A stretch of DNA of 64,000 nt from positions 434,001-498,000 of the forward strand of contig NZ_CM001776.1 in NCBI RefSeq assembly GCF_000332275.1, in the 5' to 3' direction. Origin of the DNA: Synechococcus sp. PCC 7336. GTDB taxonomy: Bacteria > Cyanobacteriota > Cyanobacteriia > Thermostichales > PCC-7336. Positions 9,930 to 18,407 of this stretch are shown here, one piece after another. The translations under genes and the position numbers were made by a program. Each line of letters starts with the position of its first letter. Position 1 is the stretch's first letter. Below the pieces are notes generated by a model. The model was not told the DNA's origin. It worked only from the letters and a program-made list of their open reading frames with translations, and searched no databases.

Positions 9930-10601
9930 TCAGTGCTCCACACTATTGGAGGAGCCCACACGAGCCTGACGATATCTGGAGAGCCAAACTCACCATTGCA
10001 GGAGACTTAAAGTTTTCTCCTAAATCAGTGGCTTGGATGAAGTTTAAGTAGATGGTTTCACGTATGACGCCTTCAATGTCCCATGGTTCACCTCAAAACA
10101 GGTAAAACTCTGGTTAAGGTAGACTTATTGAGAGGCTAAAATCTAAGTATTTTTACGTTTATCTTACGAAATGAAAGCAAAATGTATCGCAGATATAATC
10201 CTTGTGAAGAAAGATTGCTCGATGCAGGTGATATTAAACACACTAGAACTGCTGAATTAAACCTGAACGCGATTTCATCAGATGGGATTGGGTCAAGCTA
10301 TTTTTGGTATTGAATAGAAAGAGCGAGCAGCCTGCTGGATTCCTCGCCAGCAGTGTAGTAAAAATTCCAACAGAAACCTCAGAAACCTAGAGTTGCTGTA
10401 GTACATAGCTTTGCTAATCATTCCTATAGAAAAAACTTATAATTCTAAGCATATCGAAGCAGAATCACCATATGTTTTTTCTTGGTGATTTACATGATAT
10501 TTGATATGCTAATCCTAGAGTTGATTCAACATGAGAAAAATATCTGAATATTATCTCTCGTGTTGATAAAAACTAGTGATGAAATCTAAAGAGGTATTTC
10601 C
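9930..10601. other. Intergenic region, divergent promoters
   Basis: No open frame of note. The stretch is AT-rich and must carry the promoters of the minus-strand RTX gene and the plus-strand DoxX-like gene. Besides the PHO-box candidate it has one small hairpin (7-bp CTGCTGG/CCAGCAG, 10332-10353) without a T-run. Confidence 0.5.
10100..10118 (-). promoter_or_regulatory. Candidate PHO box (SphR/PhoB-type)
   Basis: Read on the minus strand, two 8-bp units, CTTAACCA and TTTTACCT, are separated by 3 bp. The cyanobacterial Pho box is tandem PyTTAAPyPy(T/A) units with about 3-bp spacers: the first unit fits exactly and the second has one mismatch. It lies about 240 bp upstream of the phosphate-scavenging RTX gene in the matching orientation. 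A third unit is not evident, so this is a candidate only. Confidence 0.4.
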
Positions 10602-11033
10602 ATGATTGAGACTAAACTTTCCAATCGATTGCCAATAGTTCTATTCATACTACGATTGAGCGTGTTTGCTGTAATGGTGATTTGGGTACTCGATAAGTTC
10701 CTAAATCCCAGTCATACAGCTGCAGTATTCTCAAGCTTTTATTTTATCAATAATTTAAGCAGCACATTAGCCTATGTTATTGGATCGCTACAAGCGATTG
10801 TTGTCGTAGCTTTTCTGGTAGGGTTTTTAAAAAAATGGAGTTACGGTTTGGTTTTAGCAATGCATTCGGTTTCAACCCTATCTTCATATAAGCAATACCT
10901 TGCTCCTTATGAAAGCGTAAACATTCTCTTCTTTGCTGCATGGCCTATGTTAGCTGCTTGTATCGCACTCTATATGCTACGCGACTTTGATACTCGATGG
11001 AGCATTGGCAAAGCAGCAACCAGATCGGAGTAA
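10602..11033 (+). CDS. DoxX-like small membrane protein
   Basis: 143 residues with about four hydrophobic segments (near 10-32, 48-80, 84-100 and 107-128) and an Arg/Asp-rich tail (RDFDTRW). The pattern, with an early RLSVFAVMVIWVLDKF helix, resembles DoxX/DoxD-family membrane proteins, which are loosely tied to respiratory or redox functions. It stands alone on the plus strand next to the AT-rich minus-strand cluster. No cofactor-binding motif was seen, so the function is unknown. Confidence 0.55.
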   Translation: MIETKLSNRLPIVLFILRLSVFAVMVIWVLDKFLNPSHTAAVFSSFYFINNLSSTLAYVIGSLQAIVVVAFLVGFLKKWSYGLVLAMHSVSTLSSYKQYLAPYESVNILFFAAWPMLAACIALYMLRDFDTRWSIGKAATRSE

Positions 11034-11067
11034 TATTACTTCCTACATTCAAAGTTCAAATATATCG

Positions 11068-11162
11068 AAGAGAAGCTCGATAAATCTCTGAGCATAGTTC
11101 ACTAAAAAACTGAAAGCTTTTTTCTGCTGTAACTTTCTCAGAGATTTAATTTTTCGAGGCTC
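11068..11162. terminator. Long imperfect palindrome after DoxX-like gene
   Basis: An 11-bp perfect inverted repeat (AAATCTCTGAG at 11082-11092 with CTCAGAGATTT at 11137-11147) has flanking partial complementarity (AGCTCGA/TCGAGGCT) and an inner A6...T6 stem around GAAAGC. It is positioned as the transcription end of the DoxX-like gene. Confidence 0.45.
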
Positions 11163-11195
11163 CTTTATCAATATTCTGCAAAACTTTAAGACGAG

Positions 11196-11229
11196 GACAA
11201 TAGTTTTGCAGAACCGTAAAACTATTGTC
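11196..11229. terminator. 12-bp perfect inverted repeat between convergent genes
   Basis: GACAATAGTTTT and AAAACTATTGTC pair perfectly around a 10-nt loop, 33 bp past the stop of the alpha/beta hydrolase gene. The T-run inside the stem suits termination of the minus-strand transcript. An operator cannot be excluded. Confidence 0.45.
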
Positions 11230-11262
11230 GAATCGACCGATTTATAAAATTTTCAGATGAAT

Positions 11263-12138
11263 TCAGCATGCTGAGGTTGATTCAATAAATTGAATTATCT
11301 CATCAGCAAATTCTCCAGGTGCATCTTGAGGTATCCAATGAGAAGCGTTTTGTATACAGACCAACTTACTATTTGGAATTTCTTGCTTTAATCTTTGACC
11401 ATCTTGGATGGTTTGCCAGGGATCGTCGATTCCCCAAAGGAGAAGGGTAGGGGATAAAATATCTTTATGACGATCTACCAAAGCCATTGTATGATTAGTA
11501 TTGAGTGCAGAAGCATTACGAATTAGACTTATCTTTCCTTCTTCATTTGCATAAGGAGCAACGATTCCTTCTTTAAATTCTGAAGTTAACTGTTCCGGGC
11601 GAGATATCCCTTCAGACAGACCGTCAGTAAGATAGGCAACAATTTCTTGAGTTGATTTAGACTTCCAAAGAGGACTACCCAGCATCAACATGTCATCAAT
11701 GGGCCAAGAGTCGTAAGCCACAATATTAGAAAGGATTAGACGCTTGAGACGATCTTTGGCTTCGATACCTAAAATCAAACCGACTCCTCCTCCAGTGTCA
11801 TGTCCGACAAGATTGACACGGTCGAGCTCGAGAGCATCAAAGAATCGAAGTAGCATCTTAGCTTGAGCAATCAATGAGCGATCGAAGCGATCGCGCTTGT
11901 CCGACCAACCATGTCCCAAGAAATCAGGGGCAATCACTCTGTACTTAGACGCTAGAAGAGGAATAACACTGTTATACAGATAAGACCATGTAGGAATGCC
12001 ATGTAAGAGAACAATTGGTTCTCCTTCCCCAATGTCTGTATATGCTATCTGGACAGGTATATGAAAAATATCATCCAACTCAATTGATTTCTGTCTCGCC
12101 CGAAAAGTTTTATCATCCATTGAATTCATCTGAATCAT
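11263..12138 (-). CDS. Alpha/beta hydrolase with Asp nucleophile (dehalogenase/epoxide-hydrolase type)
   Basis: 291 residues, full length for the fold. The oxyanion motif is HGIPTWS and the nucleophile elbow is GHDTGG, with Asp instead of Ser as in haloalkane dehalogenases, fluoroacetate dehalogenases and epoxide hydrolases. The acid is likely the Asp in WGIDDPW and the catalytic His is in NASHWIPQD. It has no signal peptide, so it should be cytosolic. An AGGA-type site precedes the ATG. It is the last gene of a minus-strand series behind the Lrp regulator gene, so it may belong to the same pathway. The substrate is unknown. Confidence 0.8.
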   Translation of the reverse strand: MIQMNSMDDKTFRARQKSIELDDIFHIPVQIAYTDIGEGEPIVLLHGIPTWSYLYNSVIPLLASKYRVIAPDFLGHGWSDKRDRFDRSLIAQAKMLLRFFDALELDRVNLVGHDTGGGVGLILGIEAKDRLKRLILSNIVAYDSWPIDDMLMLGSPLWKSKSTQEIVAYLTDGLSEGISRPEQLTSEFKEGIVAPYANEEGKISLIRNASALNTNHTMALVDRHKDILSPTLLLWGIDDPWQTIQDGQRLKQEIPNSKLVCIQNASHWIPQDAPGEFADEIIQFIESTSAC

Positions 12139-12270
12139 TATCTTTTCCTGTTAGTCTAAAGTCTTTAAATGGTATAAACTTGTCTGATAGATTTCCTCCT
12201 TGGACAGGAAAAAGTCTATCGAAAAATTAATCAGGCAAATTAATCATTCGTCCATAGTTGTAATATATTT

Positions 12271-12747
12271 TCAGAGAATATATTTATACTCGGCTTTAAG
12301 AAGTTTAATTAGGACTTGGGATTCGTAGTTGATAATGCCAGGAATGAGGTGAAGTTTTTCAAAGAAAACTAATAGCTCTTCATGCGGTCCAAAAAAGACA
12401 TCTACCATAATGTTATATTTACCTGTAATTACAGCAACATATCGTATTTCACTCATATTTGATAATTGCTCTGCAACTTCATCTATATATTGAATTTCTA
12501 CAGAGATTGAAACAATTAAGATATGAGGCTTGCCTAACTTATCAGGATTAGGCCAAGCAGATATCTCGATGGTTCCTGATTGCAAAAGACGTTGAACTCT
12601 ATAGCGAGCTGTAGCCTCCGGAATTTTTAAACGTTTAGCAATCTCTGAGAAAGACATCCGCCCGTCAATACGCAATAAAGCGACGATCTCCCGATCTACT
12701 GAATCTAGCTGGTTAACAGAAGATGAAAGATTCCCAGGTTGAGTCAT
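12271..12747 (-). CDS. Lrp/AsnC family transcriptional regulator
   Basis: 158 residues with the classic layout. An N-terminal winged helix (about 15-62, starting LDSVDREIVALLRIDGRMSF and containing EIAKRLKIPEATARYRVQRL) is followed by a RAM ligand-binding domain (about 75-150, with GKYNIMVDVFF). Members form octamers or dimers and usually sense amino acids or related small molecules while controlling adjacent genes and themselves. The gene lies inside a minus-strand metabolic cluster with an ectoine-synthase-like gene. Ectoine catabolic clusters of proteobacteria also carry an AsnC-type regulator (DoeX), which makes a cluster-specific sensor plausible. Confidence 0.9.
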   Translation of the reverse strand: MTQPGNLSSSVNQLDSVDREIVALLRIDGRMSFSEIAKRLKIPEATARYRVQRLLQSGTIEISAWPNPDKLGKPHILIVSISVEIQYIDEVAEQLSNMSEIRYVAVITGKYNIMVDVFFGPHEELLVFFEKLHLIPGIINYESQVLIKLLKAEYKYIL

Positions 12748-12922
12748 GGTAGTGTCTGGCCATTATGTAAACCGAATAAGGCTAGCTTAATAGGTTTACA
12801 GTCGGAAGGCAAGATGAATTACTGGGGATGAATTCATTTTCAACCAAAGCCAGCAAAAAAAGATTACAGCTTGTGAATTTAGGAGTGGATTCCAATTTGA
12901 GTAGAAACCGCAAACAACAGAT

Positions 12923-13153
12923 TCAATAGCTTGCCTCCATATCAGTAACTGCGAGGGCTAGAGATAAATTTTTGTCATGAAGAATGTCTGCAACTTTTTC
13001 TCGGATATCTATGCTAATGGATAGGTTTGAGAGTAAATCTTGAGCTAATTGTCTGGCACGAGCACTAGTCTCTACATCTTTCGTGTCTATGTCATCAAGT
13101 AATCTATTCAGCTCGCGAGTAGTATAGCTAAATCCTTCAATAACTAGCTTCAT
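12923..13153 (-). CDS. Unrecognised 76-residue acidic helical protein
   Basis: The ATG is preceded by GGAGACC about 9 nt upstream, a good ribosome-binding site. The protein is acidic and predicted mostly helical (FSYTTRELNRLLDDIDT, then ARQLAQDLLSNLS) and ends in a short tail, AVTDMEASY. It has no cysteines, signal peptide or membrane segment. It lies between the cupin and the Lrp gene in the same direction. It could be a regulator, a carrier or scaffold-like protein, or a peptide-natural-product precursor. Nothing identifies it firmly. Confidence 0.6.
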   Translation of the reverse strand: MKLVIEGFSYTTRELNRLLDDIDTKDVETSARARQLAQDLLSNLSISIDIREKVADILHDKNLSLALAVTDMEASY

Positions 13154-13252
13154 AGCGAAAAGGTCTCCTATTTGTTCACAATAACTGGATATGGCTTAAT
13201 AAGGATTGAGGTAAGGATTTAGCATAGAGGTTTTGCTAAATCCTTACGGTCA

Positions 13253-13630
13253 TTAATAACAGGAGGAGTCACCATCTGATAAGTTATGAGACTCATCTCC
13301 TTTTAAAGCAGGTGCAAACATACAGACAAGTCGCATATCCGTTTTAGCGCGTAAGTAATGCTTGTCATTTTCATTGAGAGCATAGATAGTTCCCACTTTT
13401 ATTGGGTGTACTTTCCCTCCAGCTTCTACTTCTCCTTCCCCCTCAATGCAATAGCATGTCTCTAAGTGGTTTGTATACTCTAGAAGAGATTCCGTACCTG
13501 CATGCACGATTGTATCTGTGACCGTATACCCCATGCCATCGCGTTCGATTAAGAAGCGACGACTTTGACCGTTACCCCATTCGACATCGCGCTCGGTATT
13601 TACGAGTTCATCCAAGTGTCTTACAATCAT
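13253..13630 (-). CDS. Ectoine synthase-like (EctC family) cupin
   Basis: 125 residues from the ATG at 13630, which has GGAGG 5 nt upstream; an in-frame start 14 codons earlier lacks this. It begins MIVRHLDEL, the EctC N-terminus. The EctC iron and substrate positions are kept in order: Y-x-x-H-x-E in EYTNHLETCYCIEGEGEVE, Tyr in GTIYALN, His in NDKHYLR, F-x-P in MFAPAL, and G-x-E-x-H in KGDESH. The pocket strand FSFH of true EctC is YTVT here and the tail is SDGDSSCY. EctC closes a cyclic amidine in N-gamma-acetyl-diaminobutyrate. ectA and ectB are absent, so a different substrate is likely. Confidence 0.85.
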   Translation of the reverse strand: MIVRHLDELVNTERDVEWGNGQSRRFLIERDGMGYTVTDTIVHAGTESLLEYTNHLETCYCIEGEGEVEAGGKVHPIKVGTIYALNENDKHYLRAKTDMRLVCMFAPALKGDESHNLSDGDSSCY

Positions 13631-13692
13631 CTGAACCTCCAGCAGTTGCGCTTTACTTTGATAAGACTCCAATGTTCAAAAATTTAAGCCTA

Positions 13693-14961
13693 CTAAGCTG
13701 TTACAGGAATTTTCTTATTCTGACCGTCATTGACTTTCAGGTCTCTCAGTAGTCTTCCGTGTGGCTTAATTAAATGTCCGTCACGAATCACCAAACTTGG
13801 AACCAACCTTTCTTTTCCAAATATCTCCTCACCAAAAGAATCATAGAATGGCCATGCTTCAGATACGATGTCAAGAATGGTGATATCTGCACGCGAACCA
13901 ATTGCTAAAGTTCCAATTTCTTTTTCAGATCTTAGAATGCGAGCAGGATGAAGAGTGGTACCAGATATAACTTCTTGAAGCGTAAAGCCTAATGCCATTA
14001 ACTTCGACATCACGCCACATAGGCTAAAGTTTAAGCTTGCATCACTATGAAGTGCGGTAAAATCTCCATGAACGTCACTACTAATTGTGTAGGGACGTAG
14101 ACCCTGCTCTAACATGCGGCGAGCGATGTCAAAGCTAAAATGAATTCCATGACCTAGGTCTAGCAACAAACCTTCTCGTACAGCATCAATCAGAGATTGA
14201 GGAACTTGCTGGCGTTCTCCCAATAGGCCATCTGGTCGAGCGCCATAGCAATGCGTAAACATATCGCCAGGTTTGACGAATGGGATAATTTTGTCAATAA
14301 CCTGTGCTGCTTCTGGTCGATTTGAGTCATCTACATCAAAAAGAACCCCAGTATGAAAATAAAGAGGTAAATTAGCTCGATCGGCAGCTTCACGAGCTAG
14401 CTGTATTACTTCTGTCCCCCAACGGGACATTGTGCCTGACTCTCCATGAGCTTTAATTCCCCGAATAATTTCAGGGTTTTGTTCGGCTAAATAGACTAAA
14501 GCATCAACATCGACCATATCGGGACTATATAGTGCTAGTTTATCGCTGTCGGGTGAAGCTGTACCTAAGATATTAATGCAGGGAAAGCAGCGTACATCTG
14601 TGATTGAATTTTCTACGATATATGCTTTAAAACCAAGAAAACTAGATGAGCCACAATCGCCTTGATCGACAATTGTTGTAACACCTGCATGGATACCGGC
14701 ATCATCTGCATTGAGGCTATCACTGACTACCCATTCATAAATGTGAGCGTGAAGGTCGATCAGTCCTGGGCAGACTATTCGATCTGAAACAGAGACAATC
14801 TTATCTGCTTTATGCTTGGGGATTTCAGGGGCAATAGATGCAATGGCATTATTGCGAATAGCCAAGTCTGCTATCATATCGAAGTTCTGTGCTGGGTCGA
14901 TAATTCGACCTCCTTTTAAAACTAAGTCATACCGGTCTTGATGGTTTGTTGTTGAGTTCAT
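13693..14961 (-). CDS. Amidohydrolase/deacetylase-family metallohydrolase
   Basis: 422 residues with the amidohydrolase-superfamily fold: an N-terminal beta-sandwich (LVLKGGRIIDPAQNFD), the metal motif HxH in GLIDLHAHIYEW, a likely carboxylated Lys in IKAHGESG, metal His in YFHTGV and FTHCYG, and the final Asp in SSDVHGD. It closes with the C-terminal sandwich strand typical of hydantoinase/dihydroorotase-like enzymes (GSRADITILDI). The best family fit is the COG3964-type amidohydrolase/deacetylase. It lies between the desaturase and the EctC-like cupin genes, so it may hydrolyse an N-acyl or cyclic amide or amidine intermediate in the same pathway. Confidence 0.85.
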   Translation of the reverse strand: MNSTTNHQDRYDLVLKGGRIIDPAQNFDMIADLAIRNNAIASIAPEIPKHKADKIVSVSDRIVCPGLIDLHAHIYEWVVSDSLNADDAGIHAGVTTIVDQGDCGSSSFLGFKAYIVENSITDVRCFPCINILGTASPDSDKLALYSPDMVDVDALVYLAEQNPEIIRGIKAHGESGTMSRWGTEVIQLAREAADRANLPLYFHTGVLFDVDDSNRPEAAQVIDKIIPFVKPGDMFTHCYGARPDGLLGERQQVPQSLIDAVREGLLLDLGHGIHFSFDIARRMLEQGLRPYTISSDVHGDFTALHSDASLNFSLCGVMSKLMALGFTLQEVISGTTLHPARILRSEKEIGTLAIGSRADITILDIVSEAWPFYDSFGEEIFGKERLVPSLVIRDGHLIKPHGRLLRDLKVNDGQNKKIPVTA

Positions 14962-15068
14962 AATTCGGCACTCGCTCGAGGGTTATCAGTTAATACAACA
15001 GCTGAGTGTACGCGATCGAGAAGAGTCAATGGCTTTATATCCGTAAACTCTTCTCTGGTACTTGCGAA

Positions 15069-16217
15069 CTAACCTTCTACATATGTCTCTTTCGAATATG
15101 CATTCGACGTTATCTCTACCCAATCAAATGATTTCCGTAGCATCAAAAAGGAGATTCCTGTAGCTCCTACAAAGTTTTCTAACTCAAGTCCAGAATCGGT
15201 CCTTTTTACGTTGCCCTGCCCCCAAAATAATCGTCGAATACGATAGCTCTGTTTGAAGTAATTACCAAGTAACTTAAAGACAGATATTCTTTGCTCGTAT
15301 TCAGTTGGATAGAGTTGGTCATCCAGCTTTTCTAGCAAGTACCAAGGGCAGGTCATTAAGCGGTGATGTGCGTTGTGGTAGTTATGATTGAGAAACACTA
15401 ACAGATCGAGCCAACGCCACTGACGCGATATATAAATTGTGTAAGTGTTCTCTTCTTCATGCTCTTGGCTATACCACGGGATCTTCCTGTCAATTCCATA
15501 TGCTGGGAAGGTATGCTGAAAGCACTCTAAAAACTGCGTAATGTTCAGGAATAGAATATATCCAATGAAATAGACGATCGCAGCCTTGGGCGAGTATAGC
15601 GCTAGCCCTGTAAATAGACTCCCTCTTACTAAGAGAATTATCCCATTTCGGAGGCGTTCATTTTTTCGATTTTGACTTAAGAAAGGTGCTAAGGCTATCA
15701 TCCAACGCAATGTTAGATTAATGGCTGGAAAATAGATAAGCTCTAATGCCACAATTATCTTTCGAATAGGCACTGGAAGGGATAACAGGAAATCTGTCAG
15801 AGAAAAGGGAGCAAAAGGAGATAGATCTACTCGCTTTGTGTGGTGTACTATGTGATGGTGTTTCAAGTCTTTGTAGCGGCTATAGCAAGATCCTGTCATG
15901 AAGAGCACCGCTTCGCCAAGCCAATCATTCAATTCTTGCTGTGAGAAAATGTTGTCGTGAAATAGCTCGTGGGCAAAGTAAGCAGCCCACATTAGAGAGT
16001 GAACTAGTGCGATAACCCCTATCAGATTGAGCCACCAAATATCTGATGAAATTCCAAATATGGAAAAAGTGTAAGCACCAAGCAAATATACTATCGCTAT
16101 TCCGTTGACCCAAGAGCTATAGTGACGTGCATAGGATTTAAGGCTTAAAGATTGCTCTTTTCTTACAGGAATACCCTTAGCTTTAGCTTCAGGGGGACTT
16201 AGGCTTGGAGTAAACAT
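15069..16217 (-). CDS. Membrane di-iron fatty acid desaturase-family protein
   Basis: 382 residues with four or more membrane helices and the three histidine boxes of integral-membrane desaturases/hydroxylases: HELFHD (about 88), HHHIVHH (about 119) and HNYHNAHH (about 280). GAGG lies upstream of the ATG. It is the first gene of the minus-strand cluster. Members desaturate or hydroxylate acyl chains, carotenoids or other lipophilic substrates, and some act in natural-product pathways. Its partners here are amino-acid-derivative enzymes rather than lipid genes, which suggests a tailoring role, but the substrate is unknown. Confidence 0.85.
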   Translation of the reverse strand: MFTPSLSPPEAKAKGIPVRKEQSLSLKSYARHYSSWVNGIAIVYLLGAYTFSIFGISSDIWWLNLIGVIALVHSLMWAAYFAHELFHDNIFSQQELNDWLGEAVLFMTGSCYSRYKDLKHHHIVHHTKRVDLSPFAPFSLTDFLLSLPVPIRKIIVALELIYFPAINLTLRWMIALAPFLSQNRKNERLRNGIILLVRGSLFTGLALYSPKAAIVYFIGYILFLNITQFLECFQHTFPAYGIDRKIPWYSQEHEEENTYTIYISRQWRWLDLLVFLNHNYHNAHHRLMTCPWYLLEKLDDQLYPTEYEQRISVFKLLGNYFKQSYRIRRLFWGQGNVKRTDSGLELENFVGATGISFLMLRKSFDWVEITSNAYSKETYVEG

Positions 16218-16517
16218 TATTAACCTCTAGCTATTAACCTCTGCTGCAATTCATATTATGTAATGAATCCCTAACAATAATTAGAGAATTGTGAGACATT
16301 TATTAAAAAAATTCTTGTAACAGTACTTTAAAGTGCTTATCTTTAATGAATCAGCAATTTAATTGCTATTTTCTTGCGATAAACGCAGAAAATAGCCGTA
16401 TTATGCTGGTGTTGAGTTTTGGCAGTCGATTCGATAATGTTGTTTTGAGCACTTTCAGAGTTTTAATTTGTTCTGGATTTCCAGTCGATACTCTTTAGCG
16501 ATCGCATAAACATATCT

Positions 16518-16613
16518 GAGAATAAATACTTATCAGAAATCTTGGAACGTGATGAGAATAAATACTTACCAAGAAATCTTGGAACGTGATGAGAATAAAT
16601 ACTTACCAATGAG
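16518..16613. repeat. Tandem repeat, 36-37 bp unit, about 2.6 copies
   Basis: Units 16518-16553, 16554-16590 and a partial 16591-16613 share GAGAATAAATACTTA followed by GAAATCTTGGAACGTGAT, with one- or two-base changes. They sit upstream of the desaturase promoter. There are no spacers, so this is not a CRISPR. Confidence 0.85.
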
Positions 16614-16918
16614 CACTAATCATGATGAGTAGAGCAACTTCATAAAGATATTGATTGGCGATGTAGCAGCTTTACCGAGAGCGATCTTCTAGTCTTTGCC
16701 AGACAGCAGCGCAAAATAAGTATTAAGTATATTTGCCCATTTTTCGAGCACATCAAGATATTCTCAAGCTTTATGCAGCTGAAATTGTGTCTGCGTTGAG
16801 AATTAGAGCGCGTGAGAACCCTTGTCTCAATTGCACCACCTTCCTCGATGCTGATTTTAGCCGCAAGCAACTGATGCCAATCGAGCTCGATGCAGCAGGG
16901 CTCGCTCCACGGCACTTT

Positions 16919-17087
16919 GGCTTTGTTCTACAACTGTTCGTCACTGCGATCGCCTTCCCAGCCTCCCAACTCCAACGAGCACTGTACTCAAGTCCCCCAG
17001 AATGGGGGATTTAGCGGGCGAATGCAGCGATTGACCGCATTCGTGGGAGGAACTCAAAACTACGGGTTTCAAGCTAGATTCGGTTTA
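16919..17087 (+). repeat. Dispersed noncoding repeat, copy 1
   Basis: Shares the order GGCTT-GTTCTACAACT ... AAGTCCCCCAGAATGGGGGA ... AAAACTACGGGTTTCA ... CGGTTTA with 37350-37543, with small indels. The core CCCCCAGAATGGGGG is palindromic. It is noncoding in both places, which suggests a MITE-like or structured repeat family. Confidence 0.7.
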
Positions 17088-17426
17088 AGGTTTGAAGCTT
17101 TTGCTTTCTAGGCACATAGCGTTTTTCTGATATCTGCCAGAATACCTTCTGACTAGTAATGCCTAATTTCCAGAGTATGATATTCTCGATTAGAGCGAAA
17201 ACTTTTACTTCTCAATCTATAGGCTTGTTTCGGGTCATCTAGCTATTTAGAATGAGTACTTTTAGAAATCCGATTTATTATGGAATTTGTTAACCTCCTA
17301 TGATATTGCGCTTAATAATCGATTGCCAGACTATCTGAAAGCGTATCTTTAGTAAGGCAGACAGTGGGAGCCTTAAGGCATGAAGTATAAGTTCAGACAG
17401 GTATGCTCTAATGAAAAGAATCTTAG

Positions 17427-17861
17427 GTGAAACTGAAAATGGCTTATGTACTTGCAATTCTTGCTATGGTAACTCTCGGCATTGGAAATTTTATTTTTAA
17501 GATAAGTACAGATACCATCGGACCGATCTATACAACACTTTTTTATTATGTGTTTGGAACTTTCATCGGAATGTCGTTTTGGTGGTTTTCCGAACAAAAA
17601 TCTGCATTTCAGATATCTACCCAATGGAGTGGCTTGATTTGGCCTGCCTTGGCCGCATTGTCGATCGCACTGAGTGTATTATCGTTTAGTACGGCTCTCA
17701 AATCATTACCTGTCTCACTGGCATCTACAATATTAAACTTATCATTTATTGTTACTACGATCCTTGGATTGATGATTCTAAAAGAGAGCTTGAGCCTCAA
17801 AGATATCGTCGCTATTTTATTGGCAGTAACGTCGATCGTTATTTTTGGTTTAGGCAAGTGA
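17427..17861 (+). CDS. EamA-family (drug/metabolite transporter) half-size protein
   Basis: 144 residues, four to five membrane helices. The C-terminal pattern ALKSLPVSLASTILNLSFIVT ... LGLMILKESLSLKDIVAILL is the EamA repeat signature. Canonical EamA exporters have two such repeats in about 300 residues; this is a single repeat, as in small DMT proteins that work as dimers. The next plus-strand gene is far away. It may export a small metabolite, and proximity to the EctC-like cluster makes that pathway a candidate, but this is inference. Confidence 0.8.
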   Translation: MKLKMAYVLAILAMVTLGIGNFIFKISTDTIGPIYTTLFYYVFGTFIGMSFWWFSEQKSAFQISTQWSGLIWPALAALSIALSVLSFSTALKSLPVSLASTILNLSFIVTTILGLMILKESLSLKDIVAILLAVTSIVIFGLGK

Positions 17862-17941
17862 TCGGTTGCAGCTTGATGAGTGGCAAGTTTGGCTTGAAGC
17901 TCAACCATCCCTATCGATTGCTCGGGTGAGTGGTGCAAAAA

Positions 17942-18136
17942 CTACTGCGAGAAAAGAGTTAGAAGCAATTCACTGCCCACAAAGCAGCAGAGACCGGAGA
18001 GAAAGCCAATGGCGAAAATTTGTCCGATCGCCTTGCGAGTCGTAATGGCAGAATTGGGCTGCTGTAGAGATGACTCGCCGTTGAGAGCCAAAAGCATTCC
18101 TTTAGAGCAGAGGATTGCAATAAAAAATGCGTTCAT
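17942..18136 (-). CDS. Possible 64-residue membrane protein
   Basis: Starts MNAFFIAILCSKGMLLAL and has a second hydrophobic stretch, GQIFAIGFLSGLCCFVGSELLL. The ribosome-binding site is weak. It lies downstream of, and in the same direction as, the 38-residue frame. It could be a small membrane protein or a chance frame. Confidence 0.3.
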   Translation of the reverse strand: MNAFFIAILCSKGMLLALNGESSLQQPNSAITTRKAIGQIFAIGFLSGLCCFVGSELLLTLFSQ

Positions 18137-18290
18137 GGGTTTCTCGGGGCGAGGGCGATCGCCTCAACTTCAGAGCTACGAATCCCAATCTGGATATCGT
18201 CGATCTTCGGTCGTGCAAAGTACAAGCAGCAAAAACGACCGCTCACTCGCGGCCGATTTTAGAATGCCCCAAATCAGTCCTAATAAAACA

Positions 18291-18407
18291 TCAGGCGGCT
18301 TGCTTGGGTAATCTTTTTCGACCGAGTGGTTCGACTGCATACAGCAGTGTGACAAGTAAAACTGGCAAGACAGTAGAAATTGCGACCACGACCAAAAAGG
18401 CTTCCAT
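18291..18407 (-). CDS. Small single-helix membrane protein, 38 residues
   Basis: ATG at 18407 with GAGGGACTGAGG directly upstream, a strong ribosome-binding site. The protein is one hydrophobic helix (about 4-24, with LVVVAISTVLPVLLVTLLYA) followed by a basic tail (GRKRLPKQ), the build of small subunits of photosynthetic or respiratory complexes. It does not match any such subunit I can recall (PetL/M/N, PsaI/M, PsbX/Y/30 were considered). Confidence 0.5.
   Translation of the reverse strand: MEAFLVVVAISTVLPVLLVTLLYAVEPLGRKRLPKQAA

Larger units (their letters stand above)
16218..17426. other. 1.2-kb gene-poor region
   Basis: No convincing gene. It holds the promoter region of the minus-strand desaturase cluster, a 36/37-bp tandem repeat and one copy of a dispersed palindromic repeat. 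Short open frames around 16640-17111 have no family features. Confidence 0.6.

Noticed and set aside
16518-16613. Possible CRISPR array
   Set aside because: The repeats are directly adjacent without spacers, fewer than three full units, and no cas genes are present.
16640-17111. Three overlapping short open frames
   Set aside because: No ribosome-binding site or family motif; partly covered by a noncoding dispersed repeat.
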